A DNA stretch of 64,000 nt from Paenibacillus sp. OK003 (GCF_900109515.1 NZ_FOBD01000024.1:1-64000), one strand, 5' to 3'; counted from the first letter of the stretch, positions 24,724 to 33,561 are shown. A program made the numbers and translations. The notes: generated by a model from the sequence alone, not told the origin.

Positions 24724-24744
24724 CGCGAAAATTTTTAAATATAG

Positions 24745-24945
24745 ATGGCCGACGCACTTGATTTGCCTAAGTAGCGACGTAGTGTAGGGGACGGAATCGA
24801 TTCTGTAGAAGCGAAGCGTTCGCCTTTGTATCCAAATTTCATCAATTTAAAGGCTGATGAAAAGAAATTTGGATACAACAGCGATCGAAAGAACGATCCG
24901 TAACCGGAGCGGTTGCAGCGAAACGGGAATGTAGTCTGGTGCTCT
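24745..24945. repeat. Complex inverted-repeat element, probably a dispersed intergenic repeat
   Basis: About 200 bases rich in palindromes between zwf and gnd. The core is TTGTATCCAAATTTC (24826-24840) and its exact complement GAAATTTGGATACAA (24864-24878), with a competing TTTCATCA/TGATGAAA pairing inside. Flanks contain AATCGATT, GCGAAGCG/TTCGCC and CGATCGAAAGAACGATC. The composition (CGAAGCG, CGATCG, ACCGGAGCGGT) differs from the genes on both sides. It looks like a family repeat of Paenibacillus intergenic regions; copy number cannot be seen here. Confidence 0.55.
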
Positions 24946-24993
24946 GCACAAAGATGAAATTTAAACATTGTTCATAACAGGAGGAACTTAGCA

Positions 24994-25887
24994 ATGAAAC
25001 TTGGACTTATTGGATTAGGTAAAATGGGATTGAACCTGGGTAGAAACCTGATTGACCACAAACATGAAGTGGTTGCTTTTGACCTTAACGCTGAAGCTGT
25101 TAATGAAATGAAAGAATACGGCGCAGCAGGCGTATCTTCTTATACAGAAATGGTGGCTTCCCTTGAATCCCCACGTGTATTGTGGATCATGGTTCCTCAC
25201 AACGTGGTTGACGCTGTACTGGCTGAAGTGAGCCCACTGTTGTCCAAAGGCGACATCATCATCGAAGCGGGTAACTCGCACTACAAAGAGTCTATCCGTC
25301 GTTACGAAGAAATGAAACCTAAAGGCATTCACTACATGGATGCTGGTACATCCGGCGGTATGGAAGGCGCACGTAATGGCGCATGTTACATGATCGGTGG
25401 CGATCCTGAAGCTTGGGCAGTAGTTGAGCCTGCGTTCAAAGATACTTCCGTTGAAAATGGTTACCTGTATGCAGGTAAAGCGGGTAGCGGTCACTTTTTG
25501 AAAATGGTTCACAACGGTATCGAGTACGGTATGATGGCTTCCATCGGTGAAGGATTCGACGTTTTGGAGAAAAGCGGCTTCGATTTCGACTTCGAACAAG
25601 TTGCTCGCGTATGGAACAACGGTTCCGTTATCCGTTCTTGGTTGATGGAATTGACAGAGCGTGCATTCTCCAAAGATGCTAACCTGGACGAAATCAAAGG
25701 CGTTATGCATTCTTCCGGTGAAGGACGTTGGACGGTTGAAACAGCATTTGACCTGCAAACTGCTACGCCAGTTATCGCGTTGTCCCTGTTGATGCGTTAC
25801 CGCTCCCTGGAAACAGACACGTTCACAGGTAAAGTTGTCGCAGCATTGCGTAATGAATTTGGCGGCCACGCAGTAGAAAAAAATTAA
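24994..25887 (+). CDS. gnd: 6-phosphogluconate dehydrogenase, decarboxylating (short NAD-type, YqeC-like)
   Basis: 297 residues, the short class rather than the ~470-residue NADP enzyme. It converts 6-phosphogluconate to ribulose 5-phosphate and CO2. GLIGLGKMGLNLGRNL (about 3-18), substrate motif DAGTSGGMEGARNG (about 118-131), catalytic-Lys region KMVHNGIEYGMM (about 170-181). Residue FDLNAE at the end of the second strand fits NAD preference. GGAGGAA precedes the ATG. Same strand between zwf and tal. Confidence 0.92.
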   Translation: MKLGLIGLGKMGLNLGRNLIDHKHEVVAFDLNAEAVNEMKEYGAAGVSSYTEMVASLESPRVLWIMVPHNVVDAVLAEVSPLLSKGDIIIEAGNSHYKESIRRYEEMKPKGIHYMDAGTSGGMEGARNGACYMIGGDPEAWAVVEPAFKDTSVENGYLYAGKAGSGHFLKMVHNGIEYGMMASIGEGFDVLEKSGFDFDFEQVARVWNNGSVIRSWLMELTERAFSKDANLDEIKGVMHSSGEGRWTVETAFDLQTATPVIALSLLMRYRSLETDTFTGKVVAALRNEFGGHAVEKN

Positions 25888-25973
25888 TTCATATATAACT
25901 GTTAACATATACGGATGATTGGGTAATGATGAGTATAGTTGTTTACCAATTCATCAAGTGGAGGGAACATATC

Positions 25974-26618
25974 ATGAAATTTTTCTTGGATACAGGTAAT
26001 GTTGAAGAAATCAAACGGATCGAACGTCTGGGTCTGGTGGATGGAGTCACGACCAACCCGTCTTTGATTGCCAAAGAAGGTCGCGTATTTAAAGAAGTGA
26101 TTCAGGAGATCTGTGGCGTTGTTAAAGGCCCGGTCAGTGCTGAAGTGATCGGACTTAAAGCAGAGGATATGTTGAAGGAAGCTTATGAAATTGCAGAATG
26201 GGCACCGAATGTAGTGATTAAACTACCGATGACCGAAGATGGACTCTATGCTTGTCATGAACTGACCCAAAAAGGAATTAAAACCAATGTAACGCTGATC
26301 TTCTCTGCAGCACAGGGTCTGATGGCGGCGAAAGCTGGCGCAACCTACATCAGTCCATTTGTTGGCCGACTGGATGATATTGCGGTGGATGGTATGAAGC
26401 TGATTCGCGATCTGCGTCTCATTCTCGATACGTATGATTTGCCTTCCGAAATTATTGCAGCAAGCATCCGTAATATCAAACATGTGGAGGATGCAGCTCT
26501 TTCCGGTGCGCATATCGCGACCATTCCGGGTTCGCTCCTGCCAACATTGTGGAAACACCCGCTGACAGACAGCGGCATTGAGCGCTTCCTGAAAGATTGG
26601 GAGTCCGTTCCGAAATAA
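25974..26618 (+). CDS. tal: Transaldolase / fructose-6-phosphate aldolase-like protein
   Basis: 214 residues, the TalC/FSA short class. MKFFLDTGNVEEIKRI start, GVTTNPSLIAKEGR motif, Schiff-base Lys near residue 83 (NVVIKLPMT), NVTLIFSAAQGLMAAKAGA, PFVGRLDD. GGAGG is 9 bases before the ATG at 25974; the open frame extends to 25926 without a site. Last gene of the zwf-gnd-tal set, followed by a strong terminator. Confidence 0.92.
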   Translation: MKFFLDTGNVEEIKRIERLGLVDGVTTNPSLIAKEGRVFKEVIQEICGVVKGPVSAEVIGLKAEDMLKEAYEIAEWAPNVVIKLPMTEDGLYACHELTQKGIKTNVTLIFSAAQGLMAAKAGATYISPFVGRLDDIAVDGMKLIRDLRLILDTYDLPSEIIAASIRNIKHVEDAALSGAHIATIPGSLLPTLWKHPLTDSGIERFLKDWESVPK

Positions 26619-26662
26619 TAAAATGTGGACAGGGATCTGATTCCTCAGAGCCATATTCCATT

Positions 26663-26712
26663 AAAAAGCCTTCCGTCTTGCAGACAAAATCTGCTGGCGG
26701 AAGGCTTTTTTA
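26663..26712 (+). terminator. Terminator of the zwf-gnd-tal set
   Basis: AAAAGCCTTCCG pairs with CGGAAGGCTTTT; inner GCAGA/TCTGC; T6 at the end. Confidence 0.9.
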
Positions 26713-26824
26713 GTTGTAAGTGATGATATCCCCGTACGAGCAGGTGCTGTCCTTCTTTTTCGGGACAACAGTGCATAAGGATAGTATATAGCCTATAGCT
26801 CATCCCGCAGGGGAGGGACGCCCG

Positions 26825-27700
26825 ATGATGAGGAGACGATGGCGAAGCCGAAGACGCCGCAAGCCGCCAAGTGGCAGGCGCAAAATTTGGTTGATTATTT
26901 TATTGGTATCAGCGTTTTGTTTGATGCAGGGTTTTGCCTATGTCGATAAGAAAATGAAACCGCCCATTATGCACCTTGCCAAAATCAGAGTGAAGCAAAT
27001 CGCAACGGAAGCGATCAACAAGGCGATTACAGCACAGGTTTCCGAAGGCAAATCCACCGAAGGATTGATTGACTGGAAAACGGATACGGCTGGGAAAGTG
27101 TCCGGATTCATGCTGAATTACGATGAGCACATGCGGATCACTGCAAGTACGATGAACATCGTGCAATCCACTTTGCAGAACGTGCATATGTTAAAAGAAA
27201 AAATTCCGCTGGGGCAAGCGTTGGGCAGTCCGGTACTGGCATCCTTTGGTCCAAGTATCCCGGTTCGTATTGAGCCTCAGGGAGCCGTCAAGGTAGATCT
27301 GAACACCCGTCAGCAGAATGCCGGCATCAACATGATTCTGGTGGAAGTGTACATTCACATCATTGCCGAAGTCGCGGTAGTGGTGCCCTTTGACATGGAA
27401 CCTGAGACCGTCGATACGGAAATTCCGATATCTTACCTGTTGGTGGTCGGGGATGTGCCGATGTACTACTACGATAATCAGGGCAAGCCGGTGGGCAGCA
27501 ACGGCAGTAATGCACCTGCAATTGCACTGCCATCGGGTCAGACGGGTGTTTCGAGTGGTCATGGAGGAACGCCTAATTCAACCTCTCCCAATCAGCAGCA
27601 GGCTCCAGCAAACGGTCTGAACGGAAATGGACTGGAGGTTGAGCCGGATTTGTCTGATCCCAACGAGGGATTGAAGCTTGACGTGGAAGTGAACCACTAA
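26825..27700 (+). CDS. yunB: Sporulation protein YunB
   Basis: 291 residues: Arg-rich N-terminus, one transmembrane segment (about 21-39), then the YunB region (KPPIMHLAKIRVKQIATEAI ... IPLGQALGSPVLASFGPSIP ... VVPFDMEPETVDTEIPISYL) and a low-complexity Gly/Ser/Asn tail from about 225 that is longer than in Bacillus. SigE-controlled in B. subtilis and adjacent to lytH there as here (convergent). GGGGAGGG precedes the ATG pair; the first ATG was chosen. Confidence 0.9.
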   Translation: MMRRRWRSRRRRKPPSGRRKIWLIILLVSAFCLMQGFAYVDKKMKPPIMHLAKIRVKQIATEAINKAITAQVSEGKSTEGLIDWKTDTAGKVSGFMLNYDEHMRITASTMNIVQSTLQNVHMLKEKIPLGQALGSPVLASFGPSIPVRIEPQGAVKVDLNTRQQNAGINMILVEVYIHIIAEVAVVVPFDMEPETVDTEIPISYLLVVGDVPMYYYDNQGKPVGSNGSNAPAIALPSGQTGVSSGHGGTPNSTSPNQQQAPANGLNGNGLEVEPDLSDPNEGLKLDVEVNH

Positions 27701-27720
27701 TGAATCAAAGGTAAATATCG

Positions 27721-27762
27721 AATACAAAACGGGACCCCTAAGATAGAGGTCCCGCTTTGTAT
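27721..27762. terminator. Bidirectional terminator between yunB and lytH
   Basis: AATACAAA-CGGGACC pairs with GGTCCCG-TTTGTATT; A- and T-rich arms serve both strands of this convergent pair. Confidence 0.85.
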
Positions 27763-27822
27763 TAAAATTCATCTGAATACTAAGTAGATACTTTTTATCC
27801 TTTATTCCAACCTCATTTTGCC

Positions 27823-28893
27823 TCATTTGCTTTTGGCTTTCTTCTCTTTACGTTCTTCCTGCTCCCAATGCTTCAGATGAGGGTAAGGATCGAACGACCA
27901 TTCATTCAGCCCGCTGTCACGATAAATGCCATAGTGCAGGTGAGGCGGAAACTTGCCTTGTGTACCTGGTTTTCCATACCCCGAACTGCCCACCCAGCCC
28001 AAAACCTGACCAGGGGTAACCACTTCACCGATATGGGCGTTTTTGTCAAAGCCAGATAGATGAGCGTAGTAGTGGTAATGGTTGTTCAGATCACGAATAC
28101 CGATCCGCCAGCCGCCAAACGGATTCCAGCCTTTGATTTCAACGACACCGTAACAGGTACTGCGCACAGGCAGGCCATGTGGTGCAAAAATATCCGTGCC
28201 TTCATGAATACGGTACCCACCCCAACTGCGTTTGGTTCCCCAGGTGCTGCGATATGAATAGTTGGTTCCGAGAGGGACGGGAAAAGCGTGACCAAAGAGA
28301 TCGAGGCTGTCAAAATGCTCATATAATTTCGCAAATTGTTGAATGCGCTGCACCGCCCTGGAGTTATGATAATATTCCCATAGAGCGATGTTGAAATCCT
28401 CCTGCTTGGTCCCATAATTCTGAATAATGGAAGCCATGCTGTAAAGTACGTCGAGGTCATTATTGGCATCTGCTACACCATCACCAGAACCATCACGACC
28501 ATACCCATTGAAAAAGACAATGGAACCCGGGTGTTGATCCGTCTCATCCGGATTTAGCCAGCCTCTCCAGGCTGGAGAGGTCATGAATATGCCGGTCAGC
28601 CGATCCGGATGTTTACGATCTTTCGGATGAGCACGCGAGATGGTTCGTTCATATTGATCAATCGCTGCGAGCCTGTACCAGGGAATTTGGGTCATCTGAC
28701 CAATGCTTTCATATAGATGTCGGCGCGAAGCGAAAATGTCCGCTGGTTTTTGCTCTACAGCCTGAGGTTTGGAATCAGCGGCGGTGGGTTCACCGTAAAC
28801 ATCAACAGGCAAGAATGGGAGAAGCAGTGTGCCTGCAAGCAATGTTTTGATCCAAAAGGAATACGTTAACCGCGATGTAAAGCGATCTTGCAC
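27823..28893 (-). CDS. lytH: M23 peptidase, LytH-like sporulation endopeptidase
   Basis: 356 residues with an N-terminal hydrophobic export segment (about 9-35) and a C-terminal LytM/M23 zinc peptidase domain with HEGTD (first zinc ligands) and HLHYG. LytH (YunA) removes peptide from L-Ala in the spore cortex precursor and adjoins yunB and lipA in B. subtilis; gene order here is the same. The GTG start at 28893 follows AAAGGGGG by 10 bases; frame upstream to 28947 has no better site. Confidence 0.85.
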   Translation of the reverse strand: MQDRFTSRLTYSFWIKTLLAGTLLLPFLPVDVYGEPTAADSKPQAVEQKPADIFASRRHLYESIGQMTQIPWYRLAAIDQYERTISRAHPKDRKHPDRLTGIFMTSPAWRGWLNPDETDQHPGSIVFFNGYGRDGSGDGVADANNDLDVLYSMASIIQNYGTKQEDFNIALWEYYHNSRAVQRIQQFAKLYEHFDSLDLFGHAFPVPLGTNYSYRSTWGTKRSWGGYRIHEGTDIFAPHGLPVRSTCYGVVEIKGWNPFGGWRIGIRDLNNHYHYYAHLSGFDKNAHIGEVVTPGQVLGWVGSSGYGKPGTQGKFPPHLHYGIYRDSGLNEWSFDPYPHLKHWEQEERKEKKAKSK

Positions 28894-29044
28894 AGGGAAG
28901 CAGCCCCCTTTCCAATGAGATGATGCACATGGTGCCCGGTGAACCAAGCTATAACCTAGCGTTCTTCAAAAGTCTTCATTTTATCCATGTAAGACATGAA
29001 TGCACAAGATGTGACAAATGGGGGTTTTTCCAGCGCTTTCATGG

Positions 29045-29050
29045 TATAAT
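29045..29050 (+). promoter_or_regulatory. -10 element for lipA
   Basis: TATAAT 47 bases upstream of the lipA start, in the divergent lytH-lipA region; no clear -35. Confidence 0.5.
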
Positions 29051-29096
29051 ATGTTCCGAGCAACAGCCTAACTTCAGTAGAAAGAAGGTTTATGCA

Positions 29097-29996
29097 TTGG
29101 CTAAACGTGTTAAAGAACCGAAACCGGACTGGATTCGGATCAAATTGACAACCGGCGATAACTATCAGGAAATGAAAACGATGATGCGTTCCAAAACGCT
29201 GCATACAGTATGTGAGGAAGCACGCTGCCCGAATATTTACGAATGTTGGGCTAATCGGACGGCTACTTTTATGATTTTGGGCGACATTTGCACACGGGCA
29301 TGCCGTTTTTGCGCGGTAAATACTGGCTTGCCAACGGAACTTGATTTGCAGGAACCAGAACGCGTGGCAGAAGCGGCAGAACAGATGAATCTGCAGCACT
29401 GCGTAATTACGAGCGTGGCGCGTGACGACCTGAAGGATGGAGGAGCGACGATCTTTGCGGAGACGGTGAAGGCCGTTCGTCGTCGTTTGCCTTTATGTAG
29501 CGTAGAAGTATTGATTCCGGACTTTTTGGGTGACCGGGATTCCTTGCAGATTGTGATGGATGCCAAACCGGATATCTTGAATCATAACATCGAGACAGTA
29601 GAGCGGCTATCGGACAGAGTCCGTGCCAAGGCGAAATACAAGCGTTCACTCGAACTGCTTGCTCGTGCCAAGGAAATGCAGCCAAATATCCCGACGAAAT
29701 CGAGCATCATGCTTGGTGTAGGGGAAGAATATCATGAAATTCTGCAAACGATGGATGATCTGCGCGCTGTGGATTGTGATATTATGACGATTGGTCAATA
29801 CTTGCAGCCATCAGAGAAACATCTGTTTGTAGAGAAGTATTATCCGCCAGAAGAGTTCGCATCGTTGAAGCAGGAAGGACTGAAGCGTGGATTCAGCCAC
29901 GTCGAATCCGGACCTATGGTTCGTAGCTCCTACCATGCCCATGAACAAGTGAAATCTGCTGCGAAAAATACTGAAAAGGCGGCATCTCACGCATAA
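29097..29996 (+). CDS. lipA: Lipoyl synthase (radical SAM)
   Basis: 299 residues, matching Bacillus LipA. It inserts two sulphurs into protein-bound octanoate. Auxiliary-cluster cysteines C(x4)C(x5)C in CEEARCPNIYEC, radical-SAM CTRACRFC, and the C-terminal RSSY motif whose Ser binds the auxiliary cluster. The TTG start at 29097 has GAAGG 8 bases upstream and gives the family N-terminus (MAKRVKEPKPDWIRIKL); frame upstream to 28920 overlaps the divergent promoter. Confidence 0.95.
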   Translation: MAKRVKEPKPDWIRIKLTTGDNYQEMKTMMRSKTLHTVCEEARCPNIYECWANRTATFMILGDICTRACRFCAVNTGLPTELDLQEPERVAEAAEQMNLQHCVITSVARDDLKDGGATIFAETVKAVRRRLPLCSVEVLIPDFLGDRDSLQIVMDAKPDILNHNIETVERLSDRVRAKAKYKRSLELLARAKEMQPNIPTKSSIMLGVGEEYHEILQTMDDLRAVDCDIMTIGQYLQPSEKHLFVEKYYPPEEFASLKQEGLKRGFSHVESGPMVRSSYHAHEQVKSAAKNTEKAASHA

Positions 29997-30010
29997 TGGA
30001 GGAGACAGGT

Positions 30011-30394
30011 TTGGAAGAAGAAAAAGGTTCAGAAGAGATTCAGGAATCGGTTCAGGAGCCTGTACAGGACAAACCCCATGAACCGGTTATTGTTCAAATC
30101 GGCGGAAAGAATTACGAAATCGTGCAGAACCACAAAGAAGGCTGGAACCCTGAAGTTTTCCGTGACCGTTACAGCGAAGTGCTGGAGCGGTACGATTACA
30201 TTATTGGGGACTGGGGTTACAGCCAACTGCGGTTGAAAGGTTTTTACCGGGACAATCATCCCAAAGCAACGAAGGATTCCACGATCTCCAGCATGGTGGA
30301 CTATATCAATGAATATTGCAATTTTGGCTGTGCGTACTTTGTGCTTCAGAAGAGCAAAGATCAGCCTCAAGCCAAAGCAAAAAGCGGTTCCTGA
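30011..30394 (+). CDS. yutD: YutD-family protein
   Basis: 127 residues. Core (about 28-110) VQIGGKNYEIVQNHKEGWNP, ERYDYIIGDWGYSQLRLKGF and CNFGCAYFVL is the DUF1027/YutD family, function unknown, next to lipA in Bacillales. The TTG at 30011 has GGAGGAG 5-6 bases upstream and was preferred; an in-frame ATG at 29996, overlapping the lipA stop by one base, is the alternative. Confidence 0.85.
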   Translation: MEEEKGSEEIQESVQEPVQDKPHEPVIVQIGGKNYEIVQNHKEGWNPEVFRDRYSEVLERYDYIIGDWGYSQLRLKGFYRDNHPKATKDSTISSMVDYINEYCNFGCAYFVLQKSKDQPQAKAKSGS

Positions 30395-30411
30395 GAAGGA
30401 CCGCTTTTTTT
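30381..30411 (+). terminator. Terminator of lipA-yutD
   Basis: AAAGCGGTTCCT, GAGA loop, AGGACCGCTTT, then T-run. The yutD stop lies in the loop. Confidence 0.88.
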
Positions 30412-30423
30412 GTTGCGTATATT

Positions 30424-31227
30424 TTAGTCCAAAAAAGCTGTGCGAACTCTGTTCCAAAACGGATAGGGCCGGAAACGGGCAAAACTGACCTTGTGACGGG
30501 CCACCTGGCAGCGTACGGATATGAGATCTTCCACCATAACGTTTACGTGGTCAATGGTAAGCAGCAACCGCTGATCCTTGCGTGAGAAGATATCACAGTG
30601 ATGATGCTTGGGCAAAATAACCGGTGAACCCAGCGTCCGATAAACGCGGTTATTAATCGAAGCAATCTCGGCGATTTGAATGGCCTCGATCGTTGGATGC
30701 ACCATGGCGCCGCCAAGCGCCTTGTTGTATGCCGTACTGCCTGAAGGGGTGGATACACAGATACCGTCTCCCCGGAACATCTCAAACGTCACGTCATTAA
30801 TGTCGACCTGAGCAACGACTGTACCGTCTACACCTTTTAACGTAAATTCGTTGAGTGCGATATAGGAGGTGTTGCCCGACTTTTTACGAATCTCAAGCTC
30901 CAGCAGCGGATACTCCACAATCCGGGGTTTGAGTCGTTCCGGGTCGCCTTTGCCGCTCATCAATCGAACCAGTTCCTGTAATTCTTCCTTCTTCCAATCG
31001 GCATAAAAGCCGAGATGGCCTGTATGAACCCCAACAAAAGCAATGTCCGGGATGCGGTCGATGAAATTGTGAAATGCTTGCAGCATCGTACCATCGCCTC
31101 CGATGGAGATAACAATCTCCGGCGATTCTGCATCCAGCTTAAACCCTTCCTCTTTGGCCAGCGCATGAAACTGCTGACTGAGATCAATCGATAACTGGTC
31201 TCCGCGGTCTTGAACATAGTATCTCAA
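30424..31227 (-). CDS. nadK: NAD kinase
   Basis: 267 residues. It phosphorylates NAD to NADP, feeding the NADPH-producing pathway encoded nearby. ISIGGDGTMLQAFH (GGDGT catalytic motif, about 40-53), HTGHLGF, NEFTLKG, STPSGSTAYNKALGG (about 160-174). The TTG start at 31227 follows AAGGAGC by 7 bases. Confidence 0.93.
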   Translation of the reverse strand: MRYYVQDRGDQLSIDLSQQFHALAKEEGFKLDAESPEIVISIGGDGTMLQAFHNFIDRIPDIAFVGVHTGHLGFYADWKKEELQELVRLMSGKGDPERLKPRIVEYPLLELEIRKKSGNTSYIALNEFTLKGVDGTVVAQVDINDVTFEMFRGDGICVSTPSGSTAYNKALGGAMVHPTIEAIQIAEIASINNRVYRTLGSPVILPKHHHCDIFSRKDQRLLLTIDHVNVMVEDLISVRCQVARHKVSFARFRPYPFWNRVRTAFLD

Positions 31228-31331
31228 GATGAAAGCTCCTTTGTGGTCATTATACTACCGATGATAATCAATTCCAGGGAAGAACACAACGTTGGATTAA
31301 TATTCGGTTGAATATGAACGCACAAAATGGC

Positions 31332-32585
31332 TTATTTTTTCATACGTCGGGGTAAGAAAAAGGGACTTAGTAGAGAAAGCAGCAGCAGTAAAAGTAATAC
31401 GCCTCCAAGAATACCGATTCCCGAAAACAGGATCTGTCCCCAGTCTGGTGTGTACGAAAATAATTCTGGCTTGGCACCCGTTTGGAACCAAACAGGCCAT
31501 TCTGATCCACCCATCAACGGCAGCCATAACAAAAGTACAAGTATGGGTGCAATGAGAGCATGGATTGCTCTGGCAAACAGAAAGGGGCCATATCTCATTG
31601 GAGTGTTGCTAAGAACACTCATAATCTGGGCATGAACGGATAATCCCCCCCAGGAGAGGACGAAAGCAGCAGCAGCAGCTTTGTACACGAGCGGAATGGA
31701 TATGCCCGCCCCTCCTGCTTCTTTGGCTCCCAAAGTGACTTCGAATAACCCGCCTACGAGACTGTGGGATAAGGCAGGGGGGAATCCCGTATATAGAAGC
31801 AGTTGTTCCGTAATGGCATATAACCCGCCTAACCATCCAGTTTGAACGAGTAACTCCATCATAACGGAGAAGAATACAACTAACCCTCCTACGATAATAA
31901 TAAGGCGAAGGGATGAGGAGACGGCCTGGCGCAGCAATTCACCAAATGCCCGTCCATCAGCCTTTCTTGCCTCGTGCATGGCATATATGGCTCGGAGCAG
32001 TCTGTTCCTGTGTACCCCTTCAGAAGCGGAGGGAGAGTCGTTGATCGACTTTTTATCCTTTGCTGAGATGCCGCCATGGAACCGCATGAGCAGGCCCACA
32101 AGAAATGCAGCACCATAATGCGATGTGACCAGTATGGGAGCAATAGCTACATTATGAAAAAAACCGACCGATACGGCTCCAATCATGAAGATAGGATCGG
32201 ATGATGTGGTGAAAGCAACGAGGCGTTCACCTTCTTCCCGAGTAAGCAATTTTTGTTCCCACAATTGGGCAGTCAATTTGGCTCCAGTGGGATAACCGGA
32301 AGCACAACTGACAGCAAATACAAAGCCCCCGCTTCCGGGAACGCGAAATAGTGGACGCATCAGTGGATTCAAGAGCGTACCCAAAAAATGAACAATACCG
32401 AAGCCGAGAAGCAGCTCGGATAACACCAGAAAGGGAAAAAGGGAGGGAAAAAGCACGTCCCACCAAATGGATAGTCCACGTACACTTGCATGCCAGGTTT
32501 CCGCAGGAAACAGCACTATCAGCACACACAGGATCAGGAGAGCTAGTGGGATCAGGACATGGGTGATTCGTTGTGAAGCGGCCAT
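31332..32585 (-). CDS. ylbJ: Sporulation integral membrane protein YlbJ
   Basis: 417 residues, 8-10 transmembrane segments with two nucleoside-recognition (GATE) domains; SGYPTGAKLTAQLWE (about 115-129) and TSSDPIFMIGAVSVGFF are the conserved YlbJ segments. Needed for heat-resistant spores in B. subtilis; role in transport inferred. AAAGGAGAAG precedes the ATG. Confidence 0.9.
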   Translation of the reverse strand: MAASQRITHVLIPLALLILCVLIVLFPAETWHASVRGLSIWWDVLFPSLFPFLVLSELLLGFGIVHFLGTLLNPLMRPLFRVPGSGGFVFAVSCASGYPTGAKLTAQLWEQKLLTREEGERLVAFTTSSDPIFMIGAVSVGFFHNVAIAPILVTSHYGAAFLVGLLMRFHGGISAKDKKSINDSPSASEGVHRNRLLRAIYAMHEARKADGRAFGELLRQAVSSSLRLIIIVGGLVVFFSVMMELLVQTGWLGGLYAITEQLLLYTGFPPALSHSLVGGLFEVTLGAKEAGGAGISIPLVYKAAAAAFVLSWGGLSVHAQIMSVLSNTPMRYGPFLFARAIHALIAPILVLLLWLPLMGGSEWPVWFQTGAKPELFSYTPDWGQILFSGIGILGGVLLLLLLLSLLSPFFLPRRMKK

Positions 32586-32690
32586 GAATTCTTCTCCTTT
32601 ATTTTTGAAATGGTCAGTGTGCAGCAGATCGCGGGTGTTGTTGCCATCAATATATGAGACAAAGCGGACAAACAGTACAAATTAATGTTT

Positions 32691-32740
32691 AGAAAGCGCT
32701 TGCAAAAATGGCTGTGTTTTTAAGAGATCTATGCTAAAAT
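32691..32740 (+). promoter_or_regulatory. cre-like site and extended -10 promoter of a small membrane protein gene
   Basis: AGAAAGCGCTTGCA (32691-32704) matches the CcpA cre consensus except the first base. TGCTAAAAT (32732-32740) is an extended -10; a weak -35 (CTGTGT) sits 17 bases before TAAAAT. The cre site is just upstream of the -35 for this gene and about 110 bases upstream of the divergent ylbJ start. Confidence 0.5.
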
Positions 32741-32806
32741 GATAAAAACGCCTGAACGTCACCTAATCATGTAGAAGGTGGAATTAAATCGGATGGAGTG
32801 ATGATT

Positions 32807-32902
32807 ATGAGTCTTGTCACCGGAATCCTGGTTTGTGCTTTTGTTTATGTTATACGTGCCTCGCTTGTGCGCTCTGAAGAAGAGGACTGGCGAAGTTATT
32901 AA
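32807..32902 (+). CDS. Small membrane protein, 31 residues
   Basis: Reads MSLVTGILVCAFVYVIRASL then VRSEEEDWRSY: one transmembrane helix (about 3-18) and an acidic tail ending in Tyr. GGAGTG lies 8-13 bases upstream; ATG at 32801 (two codons earlier) is also possible. It has its own promoter, cre-like site and terminator, which makes it a real transcription unit despite its size. No family recognised. Confidence 0.6.
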   Translation: MSLVTGILVCAFVYVIRASLVRSEEEDWRSY

Positions 32903-32915
32903 TGAAATATCTGGT

Positions 32916-32947
32916 GCGCCAAACCTCTTGTTTGGCGCTTTTTTTGT
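32916..32947 (+). terminator. Terminator of the small membrane protein gene
   Basis: GCGCCAAAC, loop CTCTT, GTTTGGCGC, then T7. Confidence 0.9.
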
Positions 32948-33038
32948 GCCTTCAGTATGAGATAGACCTGTTTGAGCCATGGCTATGTGGGACCATAACC
33001 CTTTCATGTTATATAGGACTTTTGGGATTTTTTTGATA

Positions 33039-33077
33039 GAATGAAGAACAAGGCGTTCGTGGCCTTGTTCTTCATTC
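33039..33077. terminator. Long perfect hairpin upstream of the truncated hemoglobin gene
   Basis: GAATGAAGAACAAGGC and its exact complement form a 16-bp stem with a 7-base loop GTTCGTG. Flanked by TTTTTTTGATA on the left and TCCTTTC on the right, so a T tract exists only for the minus strand. It may act as an isolated minus-strand terminator or as a leader element; its job is unclear. Confidence 0.5.
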
Positions 33078-33147
33078 TCCTTTCATAATTAAGCATGGGA
33101 GTGTAATATATGTCAAAATTCGACACCTGAAAGGAGGGAAAAGCGGA

Positions 33148-33525
33148 ATGAATCCTAGTTTGAGCATCTACGACAATCTTGGTGGAGAGGCAGGCGTTCG
33201 CGCACTGGTTGAAGCTTTTTATCCGATTGTTCAGCAGAATGAGAAGCTGGCACCTCTTTTTCCGGAGAATATTCAGCCGGTAATCGACAAGCAATACATG
33301 TTTTTGTCTCAGTTCTTCGGTGGTCCTGCATTGTTTTCCGAGGCTTTTGGTCATCCGATGATGCGTGCCCGCCATATGCACTTTGAAGTGACGGTTGAAC
33401 GGGCAGAAGCTTGGCTGGCATGTATGGATCAGGCGTTGACGCAAGTTGGTGTGGAAGAGCCGTTGCATTCTTTCGTTCTGCAGCGATTGTCGGGGCCAGC
33501 ACATCATTTTGTAAATACACCTTAG
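33148..33525 (+). CDS. Truncated hemoglobin (group II)
   Basis: 125 residues. YDNLGGEAGVRALVEAFYPI start, YMFLSQFFGGPALFSEAFGHPMMRARHMHF with the proximal His in the F-helix region, and a Trp in the G helix (AEAWLACMDQAL), as in B. subtilis YjbI. Binds haem and O2/NO. AAAGGAGGG precedes the ATG by 8-10 bases. Confidence 0.93.
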   Translation: MNPSLSIYDNLGGEAGVRALVEAFYPIVQQNEKLAPLFPENIQPVIDKQYMFLSQFFGGPALFSEAFGHPMMRARHMHFEVTVERAEAWLACMDQALTQVGVEEPLHSFVLQRLSGPAHHFVNTP

Positions 33526-33561
33526 TTCCGATTACAAGCTTGTGGGAGAGGGATGGAATGA

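Noticed and set aside
25015..25908. A 297-codon antisense frame covering gnd almost exactly
   Set aside because: Mirror of the gnd reading frame, Cys/Phe/His-rich nonsense composition, no start signals.
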